From Tretioscincus oriximinensis (taxonomy: Eukaryota; Chordata; Lepidosauria; Squamata; Gymnophthalmidae): a stretch of 64,000 nt of DNA. Shown piece by piece: positions 1 through 9,586 of the stretch. Made by a program: the position numbers and the translations under genes. The stretch spans positions 742,026-806,025 of the forward strand of contig JAJVDF010000259.1 of NCBI GenBank assembly GCA_022410635.1, in the 5' to 3' direction. Within the stretch, counting starts at the first letter, position 1. Every line of letters begins with the position of its first letter. The notes under the pieces were generated by a model. It ran no database searches and was not told the origin of the DNA. It saw only the letters and a list, made by a program, of their open reading frames with translations.

Positions 1-854
1 CTACCCAGGGTGGCTAAAGTGTATCTTTGGTTTCTTTATGTTTGAGTTGCCTGTTACTTTGTTATAATAAAGCTTTTGTTTTTATGATTTAAAACAGAGA
101 AGACTTTATTATTTGGGTATACAAAGCAAAGGGGCTCATTCTGGCTTGATTTTCACTCCTTAATATTAATTTCTTCCTGAGGGAAGTGGTGGCAGCCTAC
201 CTGAGGAATAAACCCTATCTGTTCATTTTATTTATCCCGTCTTTCCTATCCTATCTACAAAGAAGCAAACTAATAAAATCCAAGTGCCTTGTTCAAGAGA
301 AAAGACCATCTACCAATATTAATAAGGGGGGACTGGGGTACCAAAACTATATTGAAGAAATAAACATACAAGAGTACAGACACAGTCTTAGCCCCCGCTC
401 AGTTTCGTTACAACAGAAACTAAACTTAAGCATAGAATAAGGGGTTGATTTGGGTTGAAGAACTGCCTCGCAAAATTGTTGTATTGTAAAGCAGTAACTC
501 ATATATCAGAGTTTTCCTATATGCAATTCTTTTTCATGGAATTCTTTGAGATCTTGTTACTTGCTGGGAACCAGATCTGTTTCAGAAATTTTGGTTGTCT
601 AATTTTTACCAACAGTTAAAGGTACTGGAGCTGACTGTCACCCACTTAGGGACTTCAGTTAGCAATAAAAAAGAATATCTCATTATACCAACTTTGCAAG
701 AACTTATAAAACAGGGTACTGTAGAAAAGAGTCATCTGTGAGTTATATCAAAATCATTTTCCAATTACAGTACTATGTTTGCTCACTGCCCTCATGGAAG
801 GTCTCCATAATCCATCATTGTTCTTAGATATTTATCTATTTTGGAGCAATATTA
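1..854. other. unrecognised AT-rich sequence
   Basis: No exon, RNA gene or repeat family was recognised. Short open frames (for example 186-440) show low-complexity composition and no domain. Confidence 0.5.
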
Positions 855-1130
855 GAAGAGGCACAGTAGTGCAAAGGTTAAGAACAATGACCTTTCAACT
901 GAGAGGTCAACGTTCGAGGCTCATGTGTCTGCTGTGCATTGAGTGCTCTCTACTTGCCTTAGCTTCAGCCAACATAGCTATTTGGGAGCAAGCATTTTCA
1001 AGTAGATAAATAGGGACCATCACAATGTGATGGGAAGTATAGAATTTAAGCCTTTGCGTGAAAAAATAGCTTACAATATGCATCAAGTCCCTTCGGGTGA
1101 GAAAAGAGGGATAAAAACCCCCAGTAAAGA
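855..1130 (+). mobile_element. tRNA-derived SINE, family A (gaggcac head subtype)
   Basis: The head at about 861 reads gcacagtagtgcaaaggtta, and a B-box-like cgttcgaggctc lies at about 911. The body then runs through the shared middle (agccaacatagctatttggg, aagtagataaatagggacca) to the 3' end around cttacaatatgcatcaagtccc and ggataaaaa. The same order of blocks recurs in about ten other places in this window on both strands. It is a diverged, non-coding SINE copy. The RNA polymerase III promoter is degraded, so current transcription is unlikely. Confidence 0.8.
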
Positions 1131-1339
1131 GGGTAAAGAGACAGAAATATCAGAAAATACCTTTATGTTCAGTATGTTACTCAAACCATGACCATAAAGT
1201 TTGCAAGAAATCAATTTAAAGTCCTGCATGTCCTAGTGTTTTGTACACATTTCATATGGTAGGAAAAAATGTCACAGTGACTAAGTATGGAGTCAAATTG
1301 ACCTTGGAGCCTGACACAACTTATCACTGGAACTGGAAC

Positions 1340-1542
1340 TAGGCTGACCAGATGACCCCCTTTTTTTGGGGGGGGGGGAGGTAGAAACCCAGTTTTGGAG
1401 TGCCTCACGTTTTTTGCTGAGGATTTTTGTTTTCAAAAAAAGTTTTTTTTTCATTTTTTTCCCCTCAGGAAAAACCGGGGGGCACCACAAAACCAGGTTT
1501 TCAATCCCCCACCCCCCNAAAATGGGTCATCTGGTCAGCCTA
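1340..1542. mobile_element. hAT-type MITE, copy 1
   Basis: The element is a 203-bp near-palindrome that starts taggctgaccagatgaccc and ends with its complement gggtcatctggtcagccta. It is flanked by actggaac (1332-1339) and actgtaac (1543-1550), which match at 7 of 8 positions, the TSD length expected of hAT elements. The inner arms (aaacccagttttggagtgcc and its mate) also pair. It has no coding capacity and must have been mobilised in trans. Confidence 0.85.
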
Positions 1543-1550
1543 ACTGTAAC

Positions 1551-2144
1551 TATGGGAAGAAAGCTTTAGCTCTACCTTGGAAGTACTTGTGTTTGATAGT
1601 TCTTAAAGCATTAGCCTACAATTTCAAACAGCAAAGACGAACATCTCTTAGTAGAATAATCATGGCATTTCCCTTCCATTTTATAGTGTGTGCTCACTTT
1701 GAATATTCATTCACTGAAATATTTTAGGCCTCCTGTTGTGGCTTATGACATTGTGTTCTGGTAAAATATATCTTTGGGAAAATAAAATGTGAAATCAGGA
1801 ATAAAAAATAAATTGGAAATATGAAAAAAATAGAACATGAAAATAAAAGGGGGCTGGAAACCCATTTGCAGCATTGGTAACATATTTTGAATGTTCCTAA
1901 CCAAGGCTCTTTTAATACAGGCAGAATCCAGTTCCTTGGAGGAGTCTAGCACTTTGTATTCCATAGGATAGGCAAGATCTCAGTTCATGAAGTGTTCTGT
2001 CTGCAGAAGACAGATTATAGAGCCCAAACTGATACAAAATGTAATACATGTGTTCATGGTAAGTAAAACATAACTAAAAAGAATCTAATGATAATCATGT
2101 TTATTTATAACACCCTTTTCACCAAAGTGCTCCTCACATAATTT
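1551..2144. other. unrecognised sequence
   Basis: AT-rich sequence in which no gene or repeat family was recognised. Confidence 0.4.
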
Positions 2145-2220
2145 TTGTTGTTTTCTCCAGAACAGACACCCTGCAAAGTATGTGGGGCTAAAAGAGTTCA
2201 AAGAACGGTGATTGGGCCAT
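2145..2220 (-). mobile_element. SINE family B remnant
   Basis: The piece around aacagacaccctgcaaagta and tgtggggctaaaagagttca matches the internal block of the SINE B copies at 10319, 23320 and 39411 (cacaacagacacc, gtaggtggggctgagagagct). Only the middle survives. Confidence 0.55.
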
Positions 2221-2350
2221 TATACACAGGAAAAGTAAAAAAAAATGTTTGAGCCCAAAAAGAATCTTGAAGAAAGGGTGCTGGTTAAACGGCAATGCTT
2301 TCGATATTGTATTTTCAGTGGAATNCATAGAAGGATAGGTGTACAAGTAG

Positions 2351-2543
2351 TAGGCTGACCAGATGACCCCTTTTGAGGGGGATTGAAAACCCAGTTTTGG
2401 GGTGCCTCCCAGTTTTTGCTGAGGAAAAAAAAAACTTTAAAAAAAATCTTGAANTTTTTTTTCCTCAGCAAAACCCAGGAGGCACCCCAAAACTGGGTTT
2501 TCAACACACACACACCCAAAAAGGGGGTCATCTGGCCAGCTTA
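2351..2543. mobile_element. hAT-type MITE, copy 2
   Basis: The element is a 193-bp near-palindrome with the same termini as copy 1 (taggctgaccagatgacccc at the left, ggggtcatctggccagctta at the right). Its flanks are acaagtag (2343-2350) and acaagtgg (2544-2551), 7 of 8 matching. The two arms (aacccagttttggggtgcct and its complement) meet in an A/T-rich centre, so the whole transcript could fold into one hairpin. Confidence 0.87.
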
Positions 2544-2551
2544 ACAAGTGG

Positions 2552-3306
2552 CCCTGTGCATTTTGACATCTGTTTTTCGTCTTCCTCAGTGGCCTATGTT
2601 CTGGCATCNCCAAATTTTATAATAGACTGCACAAGAAACAGTTAAAATACCCTTCAAGTTGTATTTAGAGCTCTGGAAGTGGGAGAAAGCAGAAAGCCCA
2701 TGTAGAGTATTTTCACTGTGATATTGTATTATTGTTTTGTGTGGATTCTGTTGTGAAATTTCATTGTATTGGGTGAAAAAACCCTTCTGTTGCCTGGTTT
2801 GGATACACTAATAGGGGGTGATACCTATGCTTGCAGGTCAGTGTAATTTTATGTTTGTATGTATAGGTGATAAATAATAATAAAAATACTTATTTATACA
2901 TATAAATAAATATTTTATATTTATGTGGGTAGCTGACAGCAAGGTACAGGATGTAAGGTTGTTTCTCATGCACTAGGCCTCATTAACAATTCCTATGCCC
3001 TCATACCCTGGGTAACCAGCGTCCTTATTTGACCTCAAAGTTTTCCAAAAGGGCCAGCACCTCTTTGCCTATGCCTGTTTCTTATAATTCATCACACCTG
3101 TGTCAACTATTAAAAACCCATAGCACAGTTTGGGACTAGGGCCATTTGAGAATGCATGGAGTTTTCCCCCTGAAAGCTGTTTTCAAGTTAATGTCCTGAG
3201 AGAAATTATATTCATTTACATATGAGTGGTATCTTATTGTATAAATGTATTTTTTGCATTTCTGGAAGCTCTATTGCAACTTCTTCTGTATTTTATTTGC
3301 ATATTT
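2552..3306. other. unrecognised sequence with an A/T stretch
   Basis: No gene was recognised. Positions 2868-2925 are an imperfect A/T-only tract rich in aaataaata. Confidence 0.4.
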
Positions 3307-3314
3307 TGTAATTC

Positions 3315-3850
3315 TAGTCTGACNGGATGCCCTGGTTTTGGGGTGTCTACCCTGCCCTCCCGGGGGAGGGGGGGCGCCATTTCCCTGTTTTTTGCTGAGG
3401 AAAAAATAAATAAAACAAATTCACTGCAGCACCACTAGGGGGCTCTGACATCTGAGACCAGCTCCTGAAGGCACCCTCCCCTCACTAAAAAAAAAAAANA
3501 AATTCTCACACACTTCAAAACTTTCTTGCACACTTCAAAAAAATCTTTTTATTTTTTNTTTTAAAAAATAAATTGCTGCACCACCACTAGGGGGTTCTGG
3601 CAACTGGGGTCAGCTTCTGAAGGCACCTTCCTCTCAGTAAAAAAAATTTAAAAAATCTGATATACTCCAAAAATTCTCAGTTTAAAAATTCTTGCACAGT
3701 TAAAAAAATTCTCACATGCTTCACCGATTTCTCGTGCGGGAATTTTGGAAGGGAATGCATGTTGGTGGGTAATTTGCATATTTATGAATATGCAAATTAG
3801 CATTAATATTGATTACTCCGGTTTGGGTCTCAGAAAATCTGGTCAGTCTA
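3315..3850. mobile_element. hAT-type MITE, copy 3 (long form)
   Basis: A 536-bp element bounded by a perfect 8-bp direct repeat, tgtaattc, at 3307-3314 and 3851-3858. The left end is tagtctgac followed by gccctggttttggggt. The right end is the related inverted sequence ending ctggtcagtcta. The interior holds two copies of a block built on caccactagggggctctg (about 3428 and 3580), each followed by short A/T-rich runs with repeated cacacttcaaaa. A palindromic octamer pair sits near the right end. There is no transposase frame. Confidence 0.9.
3770..3797. promoter_or_regulatory. palindromic octamer (POU-like) motif pair
   Basis: The sequence reads aatttgcatatttatgaata followed by tgcaaatt, giving atttgcat on both strands within 28 bp. 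ATTTGCAT is the known octamer bound by POU-domain factors. It lies inside the hAT-type MITE, so function is only a possibility. Confidence 0.3.
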
Positions 3851-3968
3851 TGTAATTCATTTGTTATCAGTGAATCTGTTTCACAGAGATTTTATTTAGA
3901 TGACTGCCTGCGCCAGACAATGGAACGCTCTTTTGATTAGTTAATTCACAATATGGTGTTATTGTTAA

Positions 3969-4256
3969 GAGAATATGTACTTGTTTGTCATTTTGGAGCT
4001 GTTGCATGGTGCTTTTTCTTCCTATATTGTTTTTTGCACTATTCCCAATTCCTATCTTACTAACGCTATGTAACCTTTATGTGCCGTATGGAACCCTTTT
4101 GGATAGGGACTCAGGCTTCCCAGGGCACGAGGGCATATGAATGTTTAATGAGGCTTAGTGTATGGACACTTTACACTACCTTACACAGTATGATAAAAGA
4201 ATACATATTTGTTTGTCATTTTGGAGCCGCTGTATAGTGCTTTTTCTTCCTATACT
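3969..4256 (+). repeat. spaced direct repeat, 227-bp period
   Basis: About 60 bp at 3969-4029 (core tttgtcattttggagctgtt) recurs at 4196-4256 (tttgtcattttggagccgct). Both are followed by gtgctttttcttcctata. The separation is 227 bp. This could be an old tandem duplication or the ends of a small unrecognised element. No gene lies between them. Confidence 0.7.
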
Positions 4257-4880
4257 TGCCACATCGGGCAATGTATCTATAAAGATACATTAGACCAATT
4301 AACACAGTATTTGGCCAGCTAGCCGTAACTGTTGGGCAATATGTTGCTAAGAAGGGGAAAGATGCCTCTTTAGTGTCATCTGTTACAAATTGGAGAAGAA
4401 TAAATATACTTTNGGGAGTTCACTGTGGGAAGGCAATATCTAACTATTAAAAACTTGGTCACATACTTGTTCAATTGGCATAAGACCATGTAACACTCAG
4501 AAGGCCTAATTTGGCTCCAATATGTAAATGAACACTTTATAGTTGTTAACATTTATGTAGTTATTTATTAATTTAAATTTTTAACACCTTTCCCAAGGGC
4601 TTGTGGAAGGAAAATAATGCTATAAAAAGAAGAACCAAATTAGTGCTGAAATAAATATAGTTGGTGGCATACAATAAATAATACAGTAACATACTGAAAC
4701 AGACTGGAAAGACCTGCATAGTCAATCGGATGCTGCCAGATGTGAGCCAATGCATATCATAAAAGGACTGCAGAGATATCCCAGAGGTGACTTTTAAAGT
4801 TCTCTCTTGTGTGGTTCAGGCTTGGCGGTGGTAACAGAAACAGCGCAGGTCCTGTTCTGGAATCACAAGGAGTCAGTTTT
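4257..4880. other. unrecognised sequence
   Basis: No gene or known repeat was recognised. Confidence 0.4.
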
Positions 4881-5033
4881 GGAGAAGAAGAAAGAATAAT
4901 AAGAATAAGTAGAAATAGAAGTAGAAGTAGTAGACGTATTAGTAGANGATGAAGAAGAAAAGAAAGAGAAGAGAAGAAGGAGGAGGAGAAGTAGTAGTAG
5001 AAGATGAAGACGACAAAGACGAAGAAGAAGAAA
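4881..5033 (-). repeat. impure GAA/GTA-rich tract (SINE tail)
   Basis: A purine-rich interrupted trinucleotide tract built from gaa, gta and gat units. It lies where the 3' tail of the adjoining minus-strand SINE A is expected, so it is probably an expanded and mutated SINE tail. Confidence 0.8.
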
Positions 5034-5150
5034 TGGTCTCAAATGGACTTAAAGTGGTATGCAAGATTATCATTATTGCCCAAAGGCTTACATTCTTACA
5101 TTGTGATGGCAAGAGAGTAGCTTATGGTTTGCCCATTAAGATACATCCCT

Positions 5151-5445
5151 GAGCTTGGGCCCTCCCTCCCACCATGGTTCCTTAACGTATTTTTAAATGC
5201 TTTCAGTGGTGCTGCCAGGTCCTTGATGCTAATTACTGCACCCCNTTCCAATAAGCAGTTTGGATGATCACTGATTACTGTTGTGTGCATGCACACACAA
5301 CACATCCAAAGTGCTTGTTGATATGTGGCACAGTGGATTAGAATCATGGACCCAGTAGCACCACTGAAAGTGTTTAAAAATAAGGCAAGGAACCAGGGTA
5401 GGAGGGGGGCTCTTCGTTTATCTGCCCCAGGGCCCCCAAGAGCTT
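5151..5445. mobile_element. foldback element nested in a SINE
   Basis: The left arm (gagcttgggccctccctccc, then ttaaatgctttcagtggtgc) is complementary to the right arm (gcaccactgaaagtgtttaa up to ggcccccaagagct). A second inner pair is cagtttggatg and catccaaagtg around a centre of tgtgtgcatgcacaca. The structure is a 295-bp hairpin with about 65-bp outer arms. It sits inside a SINE A body. No clean target duplication was found, so the superfamily is undetermined. Confidence 0.75.
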
Positions 5446-5614
5446 AACTTTGTTATTGTGTGGTGATACTCATTTATCTAATTGCAAGGTGCTTTCAAAT
5501 ACCTGAGTTGGCTAAAGCTGAGACCTTTCTCCACGACATGAGTCATGAATTCCACTATCTCTGTTGAAAGACAGAGAAAGACTGAAGCTTTGGGCCTTTG
5601 CACCACTGTACCTC

Positions 5615-6470
5615 ACCATGTATAACTATGGTCCCACCATTTCTTAAGGCAATTCCTTCATTTCCTTTACTATTCGCGACTTCTGGGGACAGGCTGCTTT
5701 CTAGGCTGTTTCCTCTGTCACTGAAGCCCTGTCCCGACTGAGCCTTACTTCACTTAAGGCCTGCCATAGTCAACACTATCATATAGATGGCAGGTTCCTT
5801 TTCTAAGATTTAGCCCAGTATAAGGCTCAATGGAGATAGGACCTGAGCTACAGCCATTCCTGAAATGATGCAAAGAAGCTCTTCCCCAAACACTGCAGGA
5901 AAGAACAGAAGCTTATGTAAGCCACTTTGACTCCCTTCAGGTTGATAAAAGCAGGGTATAAAAACCAATTCTTTTTCTAGAAGGAAGCACAGTGTGAAAA
6001 AAAGAGATTTGTAGACTGGATCATGATCTACTGACAAATGCAAGATTGTGCCAAGTAGTAATTAATTATTTATCATAGTTCCGCACCATAGCCCAATCTG
6101 TAGGAACAAAACTGTGGCATTATACTTAGGTTGACTATGCTTTCTGAAATCACTATTAACTAATACGAAAATATGACATTCTCATGCTTGTACAAGAAAT
6201 ATTTATACCATTTTTGTTATGGAATTAATTCATTTTAAAAACAACATCAAAGACACTTAAAACCTTCTCTACAGGAAAAGATCAGGCATTCATTGAAACA
6301 TTTTCATTAAATCAACAAGGAAGAGAATGGAGATGGTTTTCCTGAATCATTCAATTTTCTCTGCACACAGATGTTAATATGCAATAGTTATTACTTTAAA
6401 AAGGGTAAAAAAATGCACAAAGTCAAATTAATTAAATAGCAGCACAAGCAATGAAACCATATTATAATTT
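5615..6470. other. mostly unrecognised sequence with a palindromic fragment
   Basis: At 5742-5816 the blocks aaggcctgccatagtcaaca and tagatggcaggttccttttc resemble the palindromic family seen at 18180 and 60346. Nothing else was recognised. Confidence 0.4.
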
Positions 6471-6656
6471 ACTAGTAATTAGCCCATTGCGTTACAGTAA
6501 TGCAAAGGGCTCCACCCCCTCCTCCCTCTTGCTCCTCCTATCCATGCCCCCATCCATACCCCTCCCATTCATCTTTCACGTGCTGCTTCTTTGTTTTGTT
6601 CCTTCTTTCTATTTTCCCTTCCTTCTGTTCCTTCTTTGTTGTTTCTTATGCGCAAA

Positions 6657-7113
6657 TGGCGTGAATGGCTCAGTCGCTTAGGAAACAGTTTCTCATCTGG
6701 GAGATGGGGTTTCGAAGCCCTGTGTCGGATGTGGGGAGGGGTGATCACCTTCCACTAGCCTGTAGCTCTAGCCAACCCAGCTATTCGAAAGCAAGAATTG
6801 CAACTGACTGCAAGTAGATACATGGGAACCACCACAGCCTGGTGGGGAAGATAGAATGTCAGCCCTCAGGCAAAATACCCTTGTAAGCCACTTTGAGTCC
6901 CTTTTTAAGTTCCAGTTCTNNNNNNNNNNNNNNNNNNNNNNNNNNNNNNNNNNNNNNNNNNNNNNNNNNNNNNNNNNNNNNNNNNNNNNNNNNNNNNNNN
7001 NNNNNNNNNNNNNNNNNNNNNNNNNNNNNNNNNNNNNNNNNNNNNNNNNNNNNNCTTCTTCTTCTTCTTCTTCTTCTTCTTCTTCTTCTTCTTCTTCTTC
7101 TTCTTCTTCTTCT
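6657..7113 (+). mobile_element. tRNA-derived SINE family A (ggctcag subtype) with CTT tail
   Basis: The head ggcgtgaatggctcagtcgc contains a good pol III A box (tggctcagtcg). The B box lies in ggtttcgaagcc, about 45 bp further on. The body passes ccactagcctgtagctctag and ends with gtaagccactttgagtccct and a CTT tail. A run of 135 N (6920-7054) replaces most of the tail. The spacing of the boxes is that of a tRNA, but the tRNA fold is incomplete, as is normal for a SINE. Confidence 0.88.
7055..7113 (+). repeat. (CTT)n microsatellite next to an N gap
   Basis: About 19 uninterrupted ctt units are visible directly after the 135-N gap. The true tract length is unknown. Confidence 0.95.
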
Positions 7114-7370
7114 CTTCCTTTCTTCTATCACTTCCATCTTTCATCCATTTTATTCCTTCCTTCCTTCCTTTTCTTTCTTCCTTTCCCTCGTCTCAGTACT
7201 GAAGACAGTCAGAAAACTGTCCCTTTGTTATTTCTATCTGTTTACTGCCTTTTAACCAGTTTCCAACCCAGGACTCTGGTCTCTGGAGGCTGCCAAAGTT
7301 CCAAGCCCTGCCATTGGTCTCTGGAACTTTTCCACTTGNCTTTTATTACTTAGGATAATAATATTTTATG

Positions 7371-7925
7371 TTTTGAATCTTACAAAATAGCTTCATGTAA
7401 TCCAATTTCAGATTTTGTTGTACTAGTGAAACACTTTAGGCTAATTTCTCATCACAGGAATAAAAGTATTTTCTTGTTAGATTCTTGTTTACTCATTATT
7501 TAATCTATGTATTTCTGTTCAACCTCTAAGACCCAATGTTTCCATCAGAGCAGATGATGGGTGTTTCCACAACTATTGAGCAAACATCTCACTGTATGAG
7601 AAATCAGTAGTACTTTCTAAACATTCTAAAACGCTTTTTGGAAATGCTTGCTAATGCATTTAAAGATCTTTACAATGTCTACATGGGAATAGTAGTAATA
7701 CACATCAAATGTGTAATAACAAGTCTCTAAAATGCATTAGTGGCACCATCTTACGGTACATGTGTAATAACACCATGTGTTAATACCGGGAGGTTTTCAT
7801 GTAAAACCTATTTTGCTGGCAATGGGGAAATTACATTGCTGCAGAAGTGGGAATCCAAAGTGTAGTTTTGCAGGTTTCTTCAAGATTTCAGCAATTTCTC
7901 CTGAACAGCTCCATATTGACTACAA
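7371..7925. other. unrecognised; possible palindromic element remnant
   Basis: At about 7645-7760, the blocks cacatcaaatgtg and taaaatgcattagt resemble the palindromic element at 14673. No gene was seen. Confidence 0.35.
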
Positions 7926-8100
7926 CATAAGAACATAAGAAGAGCCATACTGAATGGGGCCAGAACCCATCTAGTCCAGCATTCTGTCTCACACAGAGGC
8001 CCACCAATTGCATCTGGGCGGTCTGAACAAGTGCAATTGGTGCTTCTATCTGTACTAAGGCAAATGCTGACATTCACAGCTGAACATGGAGGCAATCTAC
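7926..8100 (-). mobile_element. CR1 LINE 3' end
   Basis: Minus-strand CR1 tail: the 3' terminus lies at ataagaacataagaagagcc, followed by cccatctagtccagcattct and gaggcccaccaattgcatct. The same blocks end the clearer CR1 copies at 26818 and 34698. Only untranslated sequence is present. Confidence 0.85.
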
Positions 8101-8287
8101 ATTATTTACTATTTGTTACATTCATTGTGTTTGTGTATTGTTAATATAATATGCATAATTTATTAATTTAGGACCAATTTCATAACATTTAATAATTCAT
8201 GTCCCCCCTGCCCCATTTGCTTTGTTGGCTATATACTACTAGTTTGGACCAGTTTCCCATTCACTTATCCCAGATTTCTTTATTGAT

Positions 8288-8477
8288 CAGCAAAGAGACT
8301 AACAGTAGAAAAGTAGGTGGCCTAAGCTTTCATAGACACGTCTGCTTCTTCAGATACACCTGAAGAAAGTAGATGTGTCTACGAAAGCTTATGCCATTTA
8401 CCTTTCTACTGTTAGTCAAGTGCTACTAGTCCCTTTGCTGNACTTCCTACTAGACTAACATGGCTATTTCTCTGAAA
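8288..8477. mobile_element. Penelope-like tail, head-to-head inverted pair
   Basis: A minus-strand tail (8288-8353, with cataagctttc-like core cctaagctttcatagacacg) abuts a plus-strand tail (8357-8477, with tgtctacgaaagcttatgcc). They form arms of about 65 bp. The flanks ttctttattgat (8276-8287) and ttctttactaat (8478-8489) match at 10 of 12 positions and look like a decayed 12-bp target duplication. The right end is ctatttctctgaaa, as in the copy at 54827. Confidence 0.8.
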
Positions 8478-8489
8478 TTCTTTACTAAT

Positions 8490-9426
8490 GTTTTCTTTGC
8501 AATCTAAATAATCCACCATCAGTTAATCAAATAAGTAATGTTACCAATTTGTTGCTTCACACTTATTCTTGTCTTCCCATCTCAAGGGAATTATCACTTG
8601 TGCAGACATTATCACCTAGCAGGATAGATATTCATCCGTATTTGATCGACAAATTACATCTTGCATTAAANGTGCCTCTTTAATTATCCTCATTCTATAT
8701 CTTGGTATATTTCCCATCCACATCCATATTTCAACATGGAGGCAATACTGATGTCAACTAGATGTACCATGTAATTGATCACAATCATATGTGAAAACAC
8801 TACAGTTCCACTTCATGTGTGACCAAGCTGCGTAATGCAGATCATGTGACTACAAATTAATCCACATAAACCTCAAGCAAAAAAAAGGCCTAATAGGGTC
8901 TTCTCTCGCATTTCAAACCTACAGTAACTGAGAATTGGGAGTATCAGTTGTACAATTGCCCAGAAAGCAAGGCGCTATTGATTCTATCCATATCTTCTTC
9001 CCATATGTTGGCAATGACAAATAACCCCCTATATCTTCCAGGAAAATTGCATAGATATGCCAACACAGTCAATCAGAAACTGGACACAACTTGATGGTAT
9101 ACAACAACTAGTTGCCAAAAGGTTGAACTAGTCTCCCTTAACTTGCATCCCGTAGTCTAGAGAGCATGCCCTTGTTTTGGAAGACATAGAAACTGCCTGG
9201 TTTTTGCAGCTACAGATAGGTGGGAGAAGCGTATGAATAGAGCATTTCTCATTGCAAGGAAATGAGACCGTGTTGTGGTTTCTGCCTCAGAATCTCTTAT
9301 AATAAACATTAAACACCTCCTTTCCCTTAGATTTATATTCCAAAAAGGCCCAACAAATGGAAATGGGATTTTAAGAGAAGAGGCACAATGATTGCTATCC
9401 TGAAGCAAGGTTTCTTTGGATGAGGA
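8490..9426. other. unrecognised sequence
   Basis: No gene or repeat family was recognised. Confidence 0.4.
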
Positions 9427-9586
9427 AAGAAGAAGAAGAAGAACTGGGTTCTNACACCCCGCTTTTCTCATCTTTCAAAGGGACTCAAAGCGGCTTACAA
9501 GGGCTTCTCCACGTCCTACACAGGGCTTCGAAACCCAATCTCCCAGCTGAGAGGCAAATTCCTAAGCGACTGAGCTATCCGTGCCT
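9427..9586 (-). mobile_element. SINE family A with internal deletion
   Basis: The GAA tail (agaagaagaagaagaactgg) is followed by ctcaaagcggcttacaaggg, then jumps directly to cacagggcttcgaaacccaa and the tRNA-like head tcctaagcgactgagctatc. The central 150 bp or so found in other copies is missing, so this is an internally deleted copy. Confidence 0.85.

Larger units (their letters stand above)
4881..5614 (-). mobile_element. SINE family A, interrupted copy
   Basis: Read on the minus strand, the tRNA-like head ends at about 5614 (caccactgtacctc is the complement of gaggtacagtggtg). The body runs 5614-5452 and resumes at about 5112-5034 (ctcaaatggacttaaagtgg). The tail is an impure GAA-rich tract at 4881-5033. 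The middle is split by a foldback element at 5151-5445, so the SINE is older than that insertion. Confidence 0.75.
6471..7370 (+). mobile_element. C/T-rich repeat family C, split by a SINE
   Basis: The left end actagtaattagcccattgc is shared with copies at 42563 and 62823. The right part (ctctggtctctggaggctgc, then ttccaagccctgccattggt) matches 42910-42955. Between them, a SINE A with its CTT tail and an assembly gap is inserted at about 6657-7113. The family has a very pyrimidine-rich core and no reading frame. Its class is unknown; the conserved left end is the only clue. Confidence 0.65.

Noticed and set aside
6657..6730. A possible tRNA gene with A and B boxes.
   Set aside because: The boxes are present but the cloverleaf is incomplete and the sequence continues into a repeated SINE body.
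6856..7353. Open frames of up to 165 residues rich in serine, leucine or arginine.
   Set aside because: They run through the N gap and the CTT tail of a SINE.
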